In this document: positions 26,079 through 37,329 of the stretch, in pieces
Numbering within the stretch: the stretch's first letter is position 1
Layout: every line of letters starts with the position of its first letter
NCBI GenBank assembly: GCA_032718565.1
Contig: JAVGVS010000282.1
Coordinates: 171,974-235,973, forward strand
Direction: 5' to 3'
Length of the DNA stretch: 64,000 bases
DNA from: Distichodus sexfasciatus
Taxonomy: Eukaryota > Chordata > Actinopteri > Characiformes > Distichodontidae
The notes under the pieces: generated by a model
What the model saw: the letters and a program-made list of their open reading frames with translations, nothing else
The model's database searches: none
Told to the model about the DNA's origin: nothing
Made by a program: the position numbers and the translations under genes

Positions 26079-27581
26079 TTAGGAATATGATAACAGTTGA
26101 GTTGACTTTGTAGTCCCTGTGTTTTGGTTCAGTGAATCCACTTTCTTGGACTCCTCATCCACTAAAAAGAAAGAAGCAGCAAACTGAGAAACTGACATCT
26201 GATTAATTATTTACATATCCTTTTGAGACAAGAAATACTGCCTTGGTCTGAAACTGACTAAAAGATAAGCATAAACGTAGTGTAAAAGTGTTTATGTGTA
26301 ACATAATCTTTGAGTTTTTTCCCTTGATCCCAACCAATAAATTGATGTGACAATATCAACCGATAAATGCTCAGTGTAGTTTTATCCATATTGGCTCTTA
26401 TAATGGACGGTAAATGACAACCAAAGGGAAAGATAGAAGATGCCTCTTTCAGCCATGTTATGTGTGTTGCCCTTGTGTAGTTTGCCTGCTAGAAGGCAAC
26501 ACTATAGCTTCAACATCACTGATGGCTTTTTAGGGGCTTAAATCCACAGAACACATGTTAGAGATTAATCTTAGTTTATGTTTTGTGTTGCTGGAAAAAT
26601 TAATATAAGCTAACAAATCATTATCAGCAATTATCAAAATCTAGACTGTGTTCAAAACTCAATGTTGGTTGGGCTCTAATATTACCTCCTGGCTTATAGT
26701 TATGTTACAAATTCACAAATCAATATTATGGAATTATACTTACTGATAGGACGTACACTTTCAAAACTTCTACGCCTGTGCCTAAGCACCCCTTTCTCCT
26801 CTGTGTCTTCTCCACAAGGCTTTTCATCAATTGTTTCCTCTGGGTCCTTATCAGGTAGGTAGAATACTTCATTATCATTTTCATGCACCATGGTTTTGAT
26901 CACCTTCAGGAGCTCCTGACCCTGTGTTTTTGAATCTGCATTCCGCAGAACATGGTGTCTGTGTCCACAGAGTTCTAGTGGTTTTGCTGCATTTTGAATG
27001 TGTTCTTTAATTATCAATTCATCCTCGTCCCCAATGCAACAAAAGACCACCATGGTGTGTTTCCAAACTCCCTTTGAAAGCAGCTCCATGTGAGAACATG
27101 CATTCATAGGCTCATTAGGAGTAGAAGTATTGGCCAGGCTTGTCACAGGCAACACCAGAATCAGGGCATTAGGTCCCGGAGGGCAAAGTTTGACACTTTT
27201 TAGAATTTCATTTTTGACAGTGTCTGATGTGCAGTGTATTGAAACATCTTCCCAACCAGGTGTGTCCACCACACATATTTTCCTTCCTCCTTCCACAGTC
27301 TCATATAAAACACTCTGTTCATTCTCTTCATTCACTTCTTTGCCTTCTAGGAGAGCCCTGGCCACTTTGCTCTTACCTGCTCTAACATTCCCCAGTAAGA
27401 GAATATTGAGCTCAGGAAGAAGAGAAGGGCCCCCTTTGAGAAAGAAATAACAGAGCATTGTTTAAGGACATGCACATGGAAAATATTCATAAATATATAT
27501 TTTTTCTTTATTAATATTATCATTCCACTCTTTGAACGCCAAACCTGGAGCTGTTGGTGTAAATCCACTTGCCGTAGCCAT
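26079..27581 (-). CDS. GIMAP-like (AIG1-type) GTPase gene A, tail-truncated
   Basis: Exons on the minus strand: 27545-27581 (MATASGFTPTAP), 26744-27433 (GTPase domain), 26079-26161 (short tail, stop TAA); phases 1/2 and 1/2 agree, giving 269 codons. The domain exon shows GNVRAGKS (P-loop, near residue 26), VVDTPGW (G3) and LCPPGPNALILVLPV, the box typical of AIG1/GIMAP GTPases. The family sits on membranes of lymphoid cells and influences survival. There is no clear G4 motif (FCCIGDED at its place). The exon ends GVLRHRRRSFESVRPI. The third exon stops after QLLSYS, just before the membrane segment that gene B keeps. Result: probably a soluble, shortened protein, or a gene early in decay; the GTPase exon itself has no lesion. 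Tandem relative of the gene at 44351-45982. Confidence 0.8.
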
Positions 27582-27999
27582 ATTAAAACTGATATTTTAT
27601 GGTTTTCAGGATATTTCTTGAGTTTTTTGGTTGCTGTCGTGTGAATCTGCACATAATTGCACAACAAGAATGGTCTTATGTACACAAATGCCAAAAGGAC
27701 AAACATACAAATGAAGGGACAGTATTAGATGAGGCTGGACTCTTATAACCCATTGTGAAAATATATCCACATATACTGTATACATTTAATATTTTTGGTT
27801 CATTATCAAGAAATAGACTGGCAAATGCCATAAGCAGAGAGCACCAAATTCGTATGATCTTTTTAACAGACTTGATCTAGATTGAACACATAAATCACAT
27901 GACCTAGAAAATTACATTACCTAAAAAACTATTAATATACAACGTGCCTATGCAACATGGAAAAAGTATGGAAAGGTGTGGAATTTAATTTGTGTAAAA

Positions 28000-30521
28000 A
28001 GGAAAATAGGATATGGTGTTTCCAGACTTTAGCTGACACACTGTTCCCCAAAATATAGCCTAAAATTCACCTTAATGTTTGGAGCAGAAAAATATGCTGC
28101 TGTATTTAGCTGAGCAAAGACGTGCAGCAGAGTGATTTGTTTGTGTTGAATCAGTGGAGGCTGCCTGGTGTGTTCGCGTAGGTCGTCAATTCAATGCCAT
28201 AGGGTTCAAAAATGTAGGCCTCTTCATTTTTCCTTATGGATTTGTTTGCGCACTTACACAACACTCGTGCTGTCATCGCATGTGACAATGTCTTTTCCAC
28301 TCAAGCAAGTAGGGCTGGGGAGTTGCCTGATGAATTTGAGTAATGGTGTATATGTTTATGAGAAAAGAAATAGACAGTGTGATTGAATGATTTTTCCTTC
28401 TCGTAACGTGATTTTCAACATGCATTCTTTAATATATGATTATTATTTGACATTATTTATGGTTTTGTTGAAAAGTTTCTTTAACTGTGTTTTAAGTGAA
28501 CTACTTTTTGTCATGCTTGAATGAGTTCAGCGCCTTACGGAGTAACGCTGCAGTGCAAGTTTAAGCACTGATGAATAAAATGCTGTTGAACTTGTCTGGG
28601 TTTTGGTTGGAACTGATAGGTAAGTGGAAGAGAAGCTACTAACACTAGGCTGCTGATTTACGTTTTGAGCGCCTCTAAACATTACGATGTGCTACAACAT
28701 GCAAAAATGTGACACAATACATGTTTACAGTTGAATTTTCAAATTATTTATTTAAATTAAGGAGTAGTTATTTGTATGGTGAAGTCTATGAAGTCTGAAA
28801 ATTTGTGTATGGAAAAACGCAAATTTTGTGGAAAACGTGTAGGAACCCTGAGTATGAGAAAAAGGCTAATGGCAAAAGCAAGCCCTTGTGAAAAAGGGCT
28901 TCATCAGTTATTTATTTTTTCCTGAACATTTATTAATGGTTTATTAAATAATATTTCATTAGTACACCAATTACTCATTAAAATAAAGGATCCTGACACA
29001 GACTTTATTGATATATATAATATTGAAGCAAATGGCACTGGTAAGACTATGTGGGACGACCATAATGCTGCGCGCCGGCACTAATTGTGTTAAAATATTC
29101 CTTGTTTAGCTGAAAACCACGTGTTAGTATTATACCCTTGTATTTTATTCCTGGGGTAATATTTAGTGGTTAGATTTATTCCTCACCGTTATGGTGATTT
29201 ATATACAAGGAGATGAGGTAATGGCCTTGTCCACGTTATAATGTCATGTAAAAGCCTAGTGTGGAAAGCGGAGCCACACTTGGGTCAGGTGTAACGTGCG
29301 GCAAATACGATTAGCTGACATATTTAGTAGACAAACTCTTGACACGTTTTAAGAGTTGTAAGTGTTGTTTTAACATCAGCAAATAGTCACATGTGCTTGA
29401 AGAAAATGCTGAATGTTGCACTTGTATTTAAAGAGTATAATTGTTGCGTTTTCCGGAGACCTGTGATTTTGTGGAGCTTTGTTATTTCAACAAATATTTA
29501 TTTTATTTGTTTGAATGTATGTATGTTTATGTTAAATCAGAGTTAATAATGCTGGTAGTAATACTTATTGAGAAACGTTAGTTCAGCATCCCACTAGTGT
29601 AGTGCGTCTTTAAGAGAGGAGTGTGCTGTGGGCCCATGTGACCGGTGTTTATCCCATTAAAAGGATGTGCGAGATTCAGTATTCATTGTGCTCACTTTCA
29701 ACCCGGTGTGCAGCCACTCGGTGAGTTCTTAATTTCTTGTTTCTTGTCTACTTTCATGTTGTACGCTCCATGTTAACTTCTGTAGCTATGCTGTATCGTT
29801 GTACTTTGTTTACGTCCGCTCCCTTGTGTTTCACGTTAAAAATAGACGCTATGCTCCGGTAGATCCAGGCAGTCCGGCTGCTAAACAAAGTTAAGGGTTG
29901 ACGAAGAAGCGAAGCTGTGGGACATAAGACTAAAATTAAACTTATAATGTTGCTATCCTATCCGTGTTCATTTTCTTTAGCGTTATGAATGTTTGATTGG
30001 GTATGAATCGCGGACTGGTATTCGGACGTAGGTACTGTACTTCCTGGTTTGCCGTAGAGCATTTTGGGAGCTGTAGTTTTCCGTAGCAGAGAAAGGCTGC
30101 ATGCACTTTTGCGTAGGCTTTTCTGTAAGATTTGCTATGATGCAGAATGTTTGATGTATGAAACGTGTATATGAAATTTATGTATTATTATTGTATTTGT
30201 ATTTTGTTAATGTATATGATGTTTATTATGCTATTATTAGTTAATTAATATTTTGATGATATTTGTCATAGGATGTGGGTTGATATGTTATTTGTTATTC
30301 TTGTTTATTGTTACTGGGCTATTGTGGTGAGTGAGTGTGTTTGTGTTACGCACATGAGAAATGTAATGTTGCATTTTATTATTTCAGGTTTATTACCTGC
30401 CTTCCCTTTTTGAGAAATAAACAAACAAACAAAGTGAAATACTGAGTAATATCCTTTGTGCACTGGGTTGCCCTTTCCGTGGGGAGAAAACGGAACAATA
30501 ATATTAAGTATGAATTAATTG
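28000..30521. other. no coding gene recognised; promoter-like block and poly(A)-like signal near 29.6-30.4 kb
   Basis: Open frames are short and unconvincing. At 29600-29725 there is a promoter-looking piece ('cccattaaaagg', then a strong donor-like 'cactcggtgagt'), and at about 30414 an 'aataaacaaacaaac' tract. A non-coding transcript or an old LTR are both possible; evidence is weak. Confidence 0.3.
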
Positions 30522-30835
30522 TAGTGGTGGGCATAGATTAATTTTTTTAAATCTAGATTAATCTCACTGTAATCTTGGAATTAATCTAGATTAAAATGGC
30601 TCATTTGAATTCTGCCGAAGGCATTCAGAATGTGTATGTTACCCAAATAATGACTAAAAGTAAGTCTTTGAGAACGGGAATGGGAAATGTTACGAGAATA
30701 AAGTCGAAATGTTACGAGAAAAAGTCGAAATATCTCGAGAATAAACTCGTAGTAATACGAGATTAAAATTGTAGTATTTTGAGAAATAAAGTCAAAATTA
30801 CGAAAATAAAGTGGAATTTTTACGTGAGTGTTTAA

Positions 30836-31548
30836 GTACGGAAGCGTATTGCTGCCACGCCGTAATAAAAAAAAATATATATGGCTATCACGTTAGAACG
30901 TATTAGGTATCACGTTAGAACGTGTTAAATATCACGTTAGAACGTATTAGGTATCACGTTAGAACGTGTTAAATACGTTCTGACGTGATATTTAACATAT
31001 ATAGAAACAGTAACGGAGTGGATCTGTTCTTTACGGTACGGAACCGTCACATGATTGGATTAAATTTTACTTCATGCTTGGGCCTAGACATGGAGAGATT
31101 CTACTCCTGCTGACTAAGGTGGATGGTTTTGAATTAAGTATGCGAACACTGAGAAGAATTTTAAAATGCATGGGGCTTTATAGAAGAAAGAATTAGTGCG
31201 ACCCTTAGGAGATAGCGTCATTTCTAATTGACCAGCTTGAAGGGCACGGAAGACTCCATGGATACAAGCTACATCATCTCAACTGTATTCAAGCTGGGTC
31301 TGTTGTGACTCAAAGTACAGTGAGACATTTAATAAAGTTTCTAGATCTCCCTGGTGTTGAGCAAAGACGGATAAATCGTCTGATGTGATGCAGATACATT
31401 AATCCTTAATCCACTGCTATTTTTATCCTATCAGAAGTATTCGCATTCTAACGAGATATTTAACTCGTTCTAACGTGATACTTAATACGTTCTAACGTGA
31501 TAGCCATATTTTTTTTTATTACGCCGTGGCAGCAATACGCTTCCGTAT
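30836..31548 (+). mobile_element. 713-bp element flanked by TTAA, about 65-bp inverted repeats, integrase-like ORF relic
   Basis: Left end 'gtacggaagcgtattgctgc' and right end, read on the minus strand, 'atacggaagcgtattgctgc' continue as near-perfect inverted repeats into 'ctatcacgttagaacgta'. TTAA lies at both edges (30832-30835, 31549-31552), the target duplication used by piggyBac and Kolobok elements. Sub-terminal copies of 'tatcacgttagaacgt' repeat on both sides. The middle (about 31085-31385, plus) translates to EILLLLTKVDGFELSMRTLRR, stops, then LHGYKLHHLNCIQAG and VRHLIKFLDLPGVEQRR. This resembles the N-terminal part of the integrase-core proteins common in fish and invertebrate genomes. 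The catalytic part is absent. Confidence 0.75.
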
Positions 31549-31923
31549 TTAAGATATGTTCTGTACAAGCACGTCGTCTGCGCCAGTGAGTTAGCTCTAC
31601 GGAAGACCTTGCAAACATCAACCGTCAAAGGTAAGGTTTATTAAAATCTCTTTAGTATGCATACACATTTGTAAATGTAGTTTGTTATAATTTGATAGAT
31701 CCTCCACATCCATAGTTTCTCGCAATTCTGTGATTTTTCTCGAAATATTTCGAGTTTTTTTTTACTCGTAATATTTCGACTTTATTCTCGTAACATTTTG
31801 ACTTTATTCTCGTAACATTTCGACTTTATTCTCGTAGTTTCGAGTTTATTCTCAAAATATTACGAGTTTAATCTCGTAATCTTAGATTTTTTTTAAAGGT
31901 AGCACTAAAACGCCGTCGTAATT

Positions 31924-33686
31924 AGTGGTGCTTGCGAAGCTAAGCACTACTATTGTTATCTCACAGGCTTTTTTTTTTTTTTCTTATTCTTCTTCCGTAT
32001 AAAAGTTCGGCGCGTAACTAGTCCCGCATCGTTTGTCGTAGACCCATGAATGAGGTATCGAATCGTGCGCCTTATTCGGGAATGGGGTGCTATGACTTTT
32101 CTAAGTCCCAAAAGTCCCATAGACTTAACATTGAGACCAACTTTGACGGACTGTAGCGCAGAGAGGGAATTTTGTGAGGTGAAATTTGGTGAAAAAGGTG
32201 AAATTTACCCCATTTAAAGAAGTTTGCAACCTGTGTCAGAACATACCCCGCAAGAGGGTATAGGTTTTACCCCCGGGGCACAAGATGCCCCCAAATTTGC
32301 CCCATTGACATAGAATGGGGGAAAAATCCCATAGACTTAATATTGAGAGCAAATTTGCTAGAAATCTCAAATTCACCACATTTGAAGAGGCTTGCAAGCT
32401 GTGTCAGAACATACCCCGCAAGAGGGTAGAAGTTTTGCCCCTGGGGCGGAAAAGGCGCCCAAAGTTGCCCCATTGACTTAGAATGTGGATTTTGGCGCAG
32501 AACTCTTCCTGTACCGTTTGTCGTAGACCCATGAAAGAGGTGGCAAACTGTGCGGCTCATTCGGGTATGGGGTGGTATGACTCTTGTAAAGAGGTGGGGG
32601 GGAAATTGCCCCCACAGGGGCAACACTCAGGCAACCAATCAGTCTTTCGCATTTATCATGATGCTCATAAGCCACGCCCCCTAGCAACCTCATTAGCATG
32701 CTGTTAGCATGATGCTAACACGAGTAGCATGTTGCTAGCATTATGCTAATAATATTAGAATGTCGTTAGCTGCAAATAATAGCATTCTGCAAATAACATG
32801 TGTAGCATGTTCCTAGCATGACGCTAGTGTGACTAGCATGTTGCTAGCATGATGTTTAGCTGATTAGCATGTTGCTAGCATTATGCTAACTATATTAGCA
32901 TGTTGCTAGTAACTTCATTAGAATGTCTCTAACATGATGCTAGAGTGCTTAGCATGTTGCTAGCATGACGTTTAGCTGATTAGCATGTTGCTAGTAACAT
33001 GCTAACTATATTAGCACGTTTTTAGCAACATCATTAGAATGCTGTTAACATGATGCTAACACGCTTAGCATGTTGCTAGCATTATGCTAATAATATTAGC
33101 ATGTTGCTAGCGTTATGTTAATTATATTAGCACGTGGCTAGCATGATGCTAATGATATTAGCATTTTGCTAGCATTATGCTAACTATATTAACATTCCGT
33201 TACTAACATGTGTAGCATGATGCTAGTGTGATTAGCATGTTGCCAGCATGACGTTTAGCTGATTAGCATGTTGTCAGGATTATGCTAACTATATTAGCAT
33301 GTTTTGCTAGCAACATCATTAGAATGTCTCTAACATGATGCTAGCGTGCTTAGCATGTTGCTAGCATGACGTTTTGCTGATTAGCATGTTGCTAGCATTA
33401 TGCTAACTGTATTAGCATGTTGCTAGCAACAGCTTTAGAATGTCGCTATCATGATGCTAGAGTGCTTAGCATGTTGCTAGCATAATGCTAACTATATTAT
33501 CATGTTGCTAGCATTATGCTGACTATATTAGCATTTTGCTCTTAACATGATAACCAATATGAATAGAAGCAATATTATCTTATTGTCATATCACTGCTAT
33601 ACCAGCAGTTTAAATGTTGTTTTTCACAGAGAACTGAAGGAAATATTGTAATATTGAGGCCCAAGTTTTGCCACGGCAAGCACCAC
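31924..33686. mobile_element. nested element with 'agtggtgcttgc' inverted ends
   Basis: Begins 'agtggtgcttgc' and ends 'gcaagcaccact'. Inside are two tandem copies of a block around 'acataccccgcaagagggta' (32240 and 32407) and a long array of 'tagcatgttgctagcat' variants. No transposase seen; class unknown. The open frames at 32267-32707 are part of the repeat. Confidence 0.65.
32690..33545. repeat. minisatellite of GCTAGCAT / TAGCATGTTGCTAGCA variants
   Basis: Dozens of imperfect, often locally palindromic units ('gctagcattatgctaac', 'gctagcatgatgctaa') fill about 850 bp. Read directly; unit length varies, with higher-order repeats of about 100 bp. Confidence 0.9.
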
Positions 33687-34059
33687 TCACATTTTCTTCA
33701 GAAAATGTACCTCTCTAGTTTACAACTACTGTATTAACAATTTTTATTATTGGATAAACTGACAATAGTTTTATAAAATAGTACAATATAAAATCTTAAT
33801 CCAACAGATCCCACTATACTAGACACTTGCGGAAGTGCAGGTGTCTGAGCGTGCGAGTGCAAATCTGCAGCCAGACCCTATTGATACATCCGCGCTAAAA
33901 TATCAAGGTGAAAGTCATCATAGCTTGTGTAGTATACACCCAGCTCCCAACCCAACTTTGTGAATAGATTAACGGCCATATTTTTTTTATCGACCGATAA
34001 GAGTCTCACGTTAACGCAGCACGTTAACGCCGATAACGGCCCACCACTAATTAATTGTC

Positions 34060-35390
34060 AATAAAAGTTCTATGAAGATATTTAAGTATTACATAAGTAT
34101 ACTTGAAGTGCAGTTTTTTTGGAAATATTATGTGTTGTGGGGTTATTACAAAGTGAAATTATAGGTAAATTCTGACTTAAATGAAGTAACATTAGAGTAT
34201 ACATGAGTACACATAAATACATTTCGAATTTACTGTTTGTTTTAACTCAATATGTAATTAATGCTACTAAAATACAACTTAATATGTCCAAAAAAGCACT
34301 CAGCAGTAGCACTGATGCATTTCTAATGTACTTAATTAGTTCTTTAATGTGGTTTAATTGTATTTAAGTTGTAACAAGACATCCCAAAATAATACACTTA
34401 ACACAAAAATACACTTTTTGTTTTAAGTATACTTTTGAACTCGTGAACTAGTTCTTCCACAAGGGAGAGGTCATTGACGTGGTAAACAGATGATTTTGAG
34501 GAGGAGTTAAGGAATGTAAAGGAAGTCCTGGCTTGTATCTATAAATTTTAACTTTCTAGTAACCACTTAAGCTATTTAGAAAGTAAATACATTAATGTTT
34601 GCACACTTTTACACATCCAAGTCTTTTGAAGAGTCTGACATTCTTGTAAAAATGCACAGGATTAGAACAAACACATTTCTAACTCCTATTGTATGGCGCT
34701 GATGCAACTTCAGGTTATAGAACTACAGCGTTTTTTGTTGTTGTTGGAAAAGTGGCCTTTTCTTTTGAGCCTGATTGCCCTTTAACATCATTTTAGATGA
34801 TATTTTGTCAAATTAAAATAAAGTCATAAGAACTTGCCTGATTTCAAGGTATGGCCTCCATTTAGTCTGTGTCGTAGTTTTTTTTAAATGGCGCGTTGGC
34901 CACAAACCATTTGCATGATTATCACAGGGGTGTGGTTCTTAAAGAAACAGTCATTCTTATTTAACTTACAGCTACATGTAATTACTACTTACATCTGGTT
35001 GGGCATCTTAGATTTAAAACTTATTTTTAATTTATGGCGCAATTGAGACATTAGATTATTAGATTAGTTTAATTAATACATTTTACTTTGTGAAGAAGAA
35101 CCACGTTTCATGCAAAAAGGGAAAGTAATCAACAGACTATTAAATATAATACAATATTTAGTACAGAGTAAAGTCAAACATGTAGTAGAGGTGCAATGAA
35201 GTCTGTGGAAACACTGACCTAAAGGAATTCAAGACTGAGACACGGTTCTCTAGTTTTTCTCTCCATAGGCCGCTTATAGTTTTATGTTGAATACCCTTGC
35301 AGTGCATTACTTCTTGTGGTTCATGGAATTATTTAAATAAGGTATCATGGGTTGAAACTTTCAATTTGAAAAGTGCTCTTGGTGTCACCT
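34060..35390. other. AT-rich intergenic, nothing recognised
   Basis: No open frame, repeat end or RNA gene was recognised between the hAT-like element and the next miniature element. Confidence 0.6.
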
Positions 35391-35490
35391 AAGCAGGGCT
35401 GAAACGATTATTCAAGTAACTCAAATAATTGGATTACAAAAAATGGTTGAGGCATTTTTTTTTTCGAAGCTTAATTTAATTCATTTCACT

Positions 35491-35861
35491 TAGGGCTGCT
35501 CGATTATGGAAAAAAAAACATAATCACGATTAATTTGGTCAATCTTGAAATCACGATTATTTAACACGATTACTTTACACTTTACTTTTCTTGCTGACTA
35601 AATGATGCTGCTCTCCTCCTTCCGCCATCTTTACCCGCTCAGACTGTTTACCGCCACCAGAACACACACGTGCATTTAGTCTTCAGAAGTGCACGTGCGT
35701 GTGTCATTCGGAACGCAAGACAAAATATGAGTATACTTGCAGAGCGTAATGTGGCAAAAAAATTGTAATTATAATTGTTTTTTGTCGATAACATTATTTT
35801 TGTGATTGTTTGGAGCCGAAATTGAAATTGAAATAAAAATTTGATTAATTGCACAGCCTTA
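35491..35861. mobile_element. hAT-type MITE, 371 bp, perfect 8-bp target duplication
   Basis: Starts 'tagggctgctcgatta' and ends 'attgcacagcctta', with the flanking 8-mer atttcact on both sides (35483-35490, 35862-35869). Inverted ends and internal 'atcacgatta' motifs fit a familiar fish miniature hAT family. It sits in another fragment beginning 'agggctgaaacgatt' (about 35397). The open frame at 35648-35854 is internal and meaningless. Confidence 0.9.
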
Positions 35862-36439
35862 ATTTCACTTGTTAGAGCATGCTCCGCAAGGCAAGACGCT
35901 TATTAATGATGCACAACATTTTCAGTTGCGCGATCAAGGCAAAACCTGATCCCTCTGCATGTGAAAGTATTTGTGAGATATTCCGTCCACGAAAACAGAA
36001 GTAAATGCATTAATGACATTTTCGTGATGTAAACGTTCCCTTTATACAGACTTTCCCTTTCCCTTCCCTTTTACAGACTAAACACATATTTTAGCTACGA
36101 ATGACCACAACAACCAGCATTCTACTAACAATACAGACGTTTATTGAGATTTTCCCATGGATTTTCCAACATTTTATTGTGCAGGGGATTGTGGGAAATG
36201 TAGTTCTCTTCCAGAAAGACCAAAAGCAACTCATTTTATGGGCCACATTGGTTCAAAAATGACCCAAAACGTCCTAATTCATTTTTTAATTGTATAGAAT
36301 AAAGTTATAGTGTAATCAATACACAGAAAAAATACAGAACATTTATTTATTTTTAAAAAAACAACTATATTCTGATGGATACCAAAAATGAAGTGTTTCC
36401 GCAATAGAATGTTAACCCTCTCCTCCTAACTGCACCCAC

Positions 36440-36690
36440 AAATTTGAATGCACATACACACATTTCACATGGGGGTGTGGTGAGGGCCGAGTGGCCCTCC
36501 TATCTCTCTGTCTCTGGGCCCGTGTGGGAGGTATGGGGGGCCGGTCATGTGGTTTAGAAAAAGATCATGGGGTGTTGCGGTTGGGCCTGGCAGGGGTGGG
36601 CGGCCTCCTCTCTTGGGTAGCGGACCGGCTCTTGCGCCACCGCACGCCGCAATTACTCGATAAAATGCACCAGTTCAATTGAATTGACAT
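36440..36690. repeat. GC-rich dispersed-repeat-like block
   Basis: A G/C-rich stretch ('gggggccggtcatgtgg', 'gcgccaccgcacgccgc') ending in 'agttcaattgaattga', in AT-rich surroundings. It looks like a retroposon fragment with a simple tail; family not recognised. Confidence 0.4.
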
Positions 36691-36886
36691 GGCTTGACAT
36701 GATCTGTGCTCTTCAACTGATCGTCTGAAATGTTCTTCTTTTTAACTAAAAATAAAACGGGACAGTAAGACACTTGTAAGTGAGTATAAAATAATCTGAT
36801 CATAGTGATAAGATTAACTCATCATCTTTGTATATATAACCTGCCATGCAATACTGGTAAAATTCATATGATGGAGTAATACTCAC

Positions 36887-37078
36887 AGTTCGGACGTCCT
36901 CCAGAAGCACTTCCAAGCCTGTGCATGTTCATCACATCTAAATGTTCATTAACACGTTCTTGCTGCACCTGTGTCTCACGCACCTCCATCTCTCCAAGCT
37001 TTATGTCCTGCCCAGTTGGGAATTGTTCAGACATGCTTGTAAGATGCCAGTTTAGTGCTTTCCCCATGCAGTGCAGCC
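36887..37078 (-). CDS. orphan phase-1 symmetric exon, GIMAP-exon-like end (possible relic or alternative exon)
   Basis: 192 nt on the minus strand between TTTTAG acceptor and GTGAGT donor, fully open. It starts LHCMGKALNWHLTSMSEQFP, has charged middle QVQQERVNEHLDVMN and ends HRLGSASGGRPN. Entry phase (2 nt) and exit phase (1 nt) equal those of the GTPase exons of genes A and B, and the end resembles theirs (basic, Ser, RP, then donor). No P-loop and no neighbouring exon were found. It may be a spacer exon of a third GIMAP-like copy; function unknown. Confidence 0.45.
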
Positions 37079-37329
37079 CTAAAAGACACATATATGCCCG
37101 CCCACATTTGAGAACAAACTGCAAACATGATCTTGAACCTTGGGTTTTGCGCTCTTGACCAAAAAAGTATCAAGGTCTTTTTGGTTTTCACTTTAAACAA
37201 CTTTTTAGTCATACGTTCTGTGGGGGCAAAACTAGACATGAATGTTACTGAGCACAAGAGTGAAAAAAAGTGCAGACATCCACTTGTCCTAACACGTTTT
37301 CCAAGAGTAGGGCGTCTTGGAGTCTAAGT

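Larger units (their letters stand above)
30522..34049. mobile_element. hAT-like element, 3.5 kb, 8-bp target duplication, carrying nested elements
   Basis: Starts 'tagtggtgggc' and ends with its complement 'gcccaccacta'. Both sides are flanked by the identical 8-mer attaattg (30514-30521 and 34050-34057), the target-duplication length of hAT transposons. No hAT transposase is recognisable inside. Instead it contains paired arms of 'gagaataaagtcgaaa' units (30690-30830 and 31730-31880, inverted), the TTAA element (30836-31548) and another inverted-repeat element (31924-33686). It is non-autonomous. Confidence 0.85.

Noticed and set aside
27130..27450. Plus-strand open frame opposite the GTPase exon of gene A (and likewise 45310-45597 opposite gene B)
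   Set aside because: Antisense shadows of the real minus-strand GTPase exons.
32267..32707. Three open frames at 32.3-32.7 kb as a possible gene
   Set aside because: They lie in the tandem 'ccccgcaagagg' blocks of a mobile element, with no family resemblance.
30522..34049. Possible CRISPR-like or satellite array from regular repeats
   Set aside because: Eukaryotic window; repeats are transposon inverted ends and a minisatellite without unique equal-length spacers.
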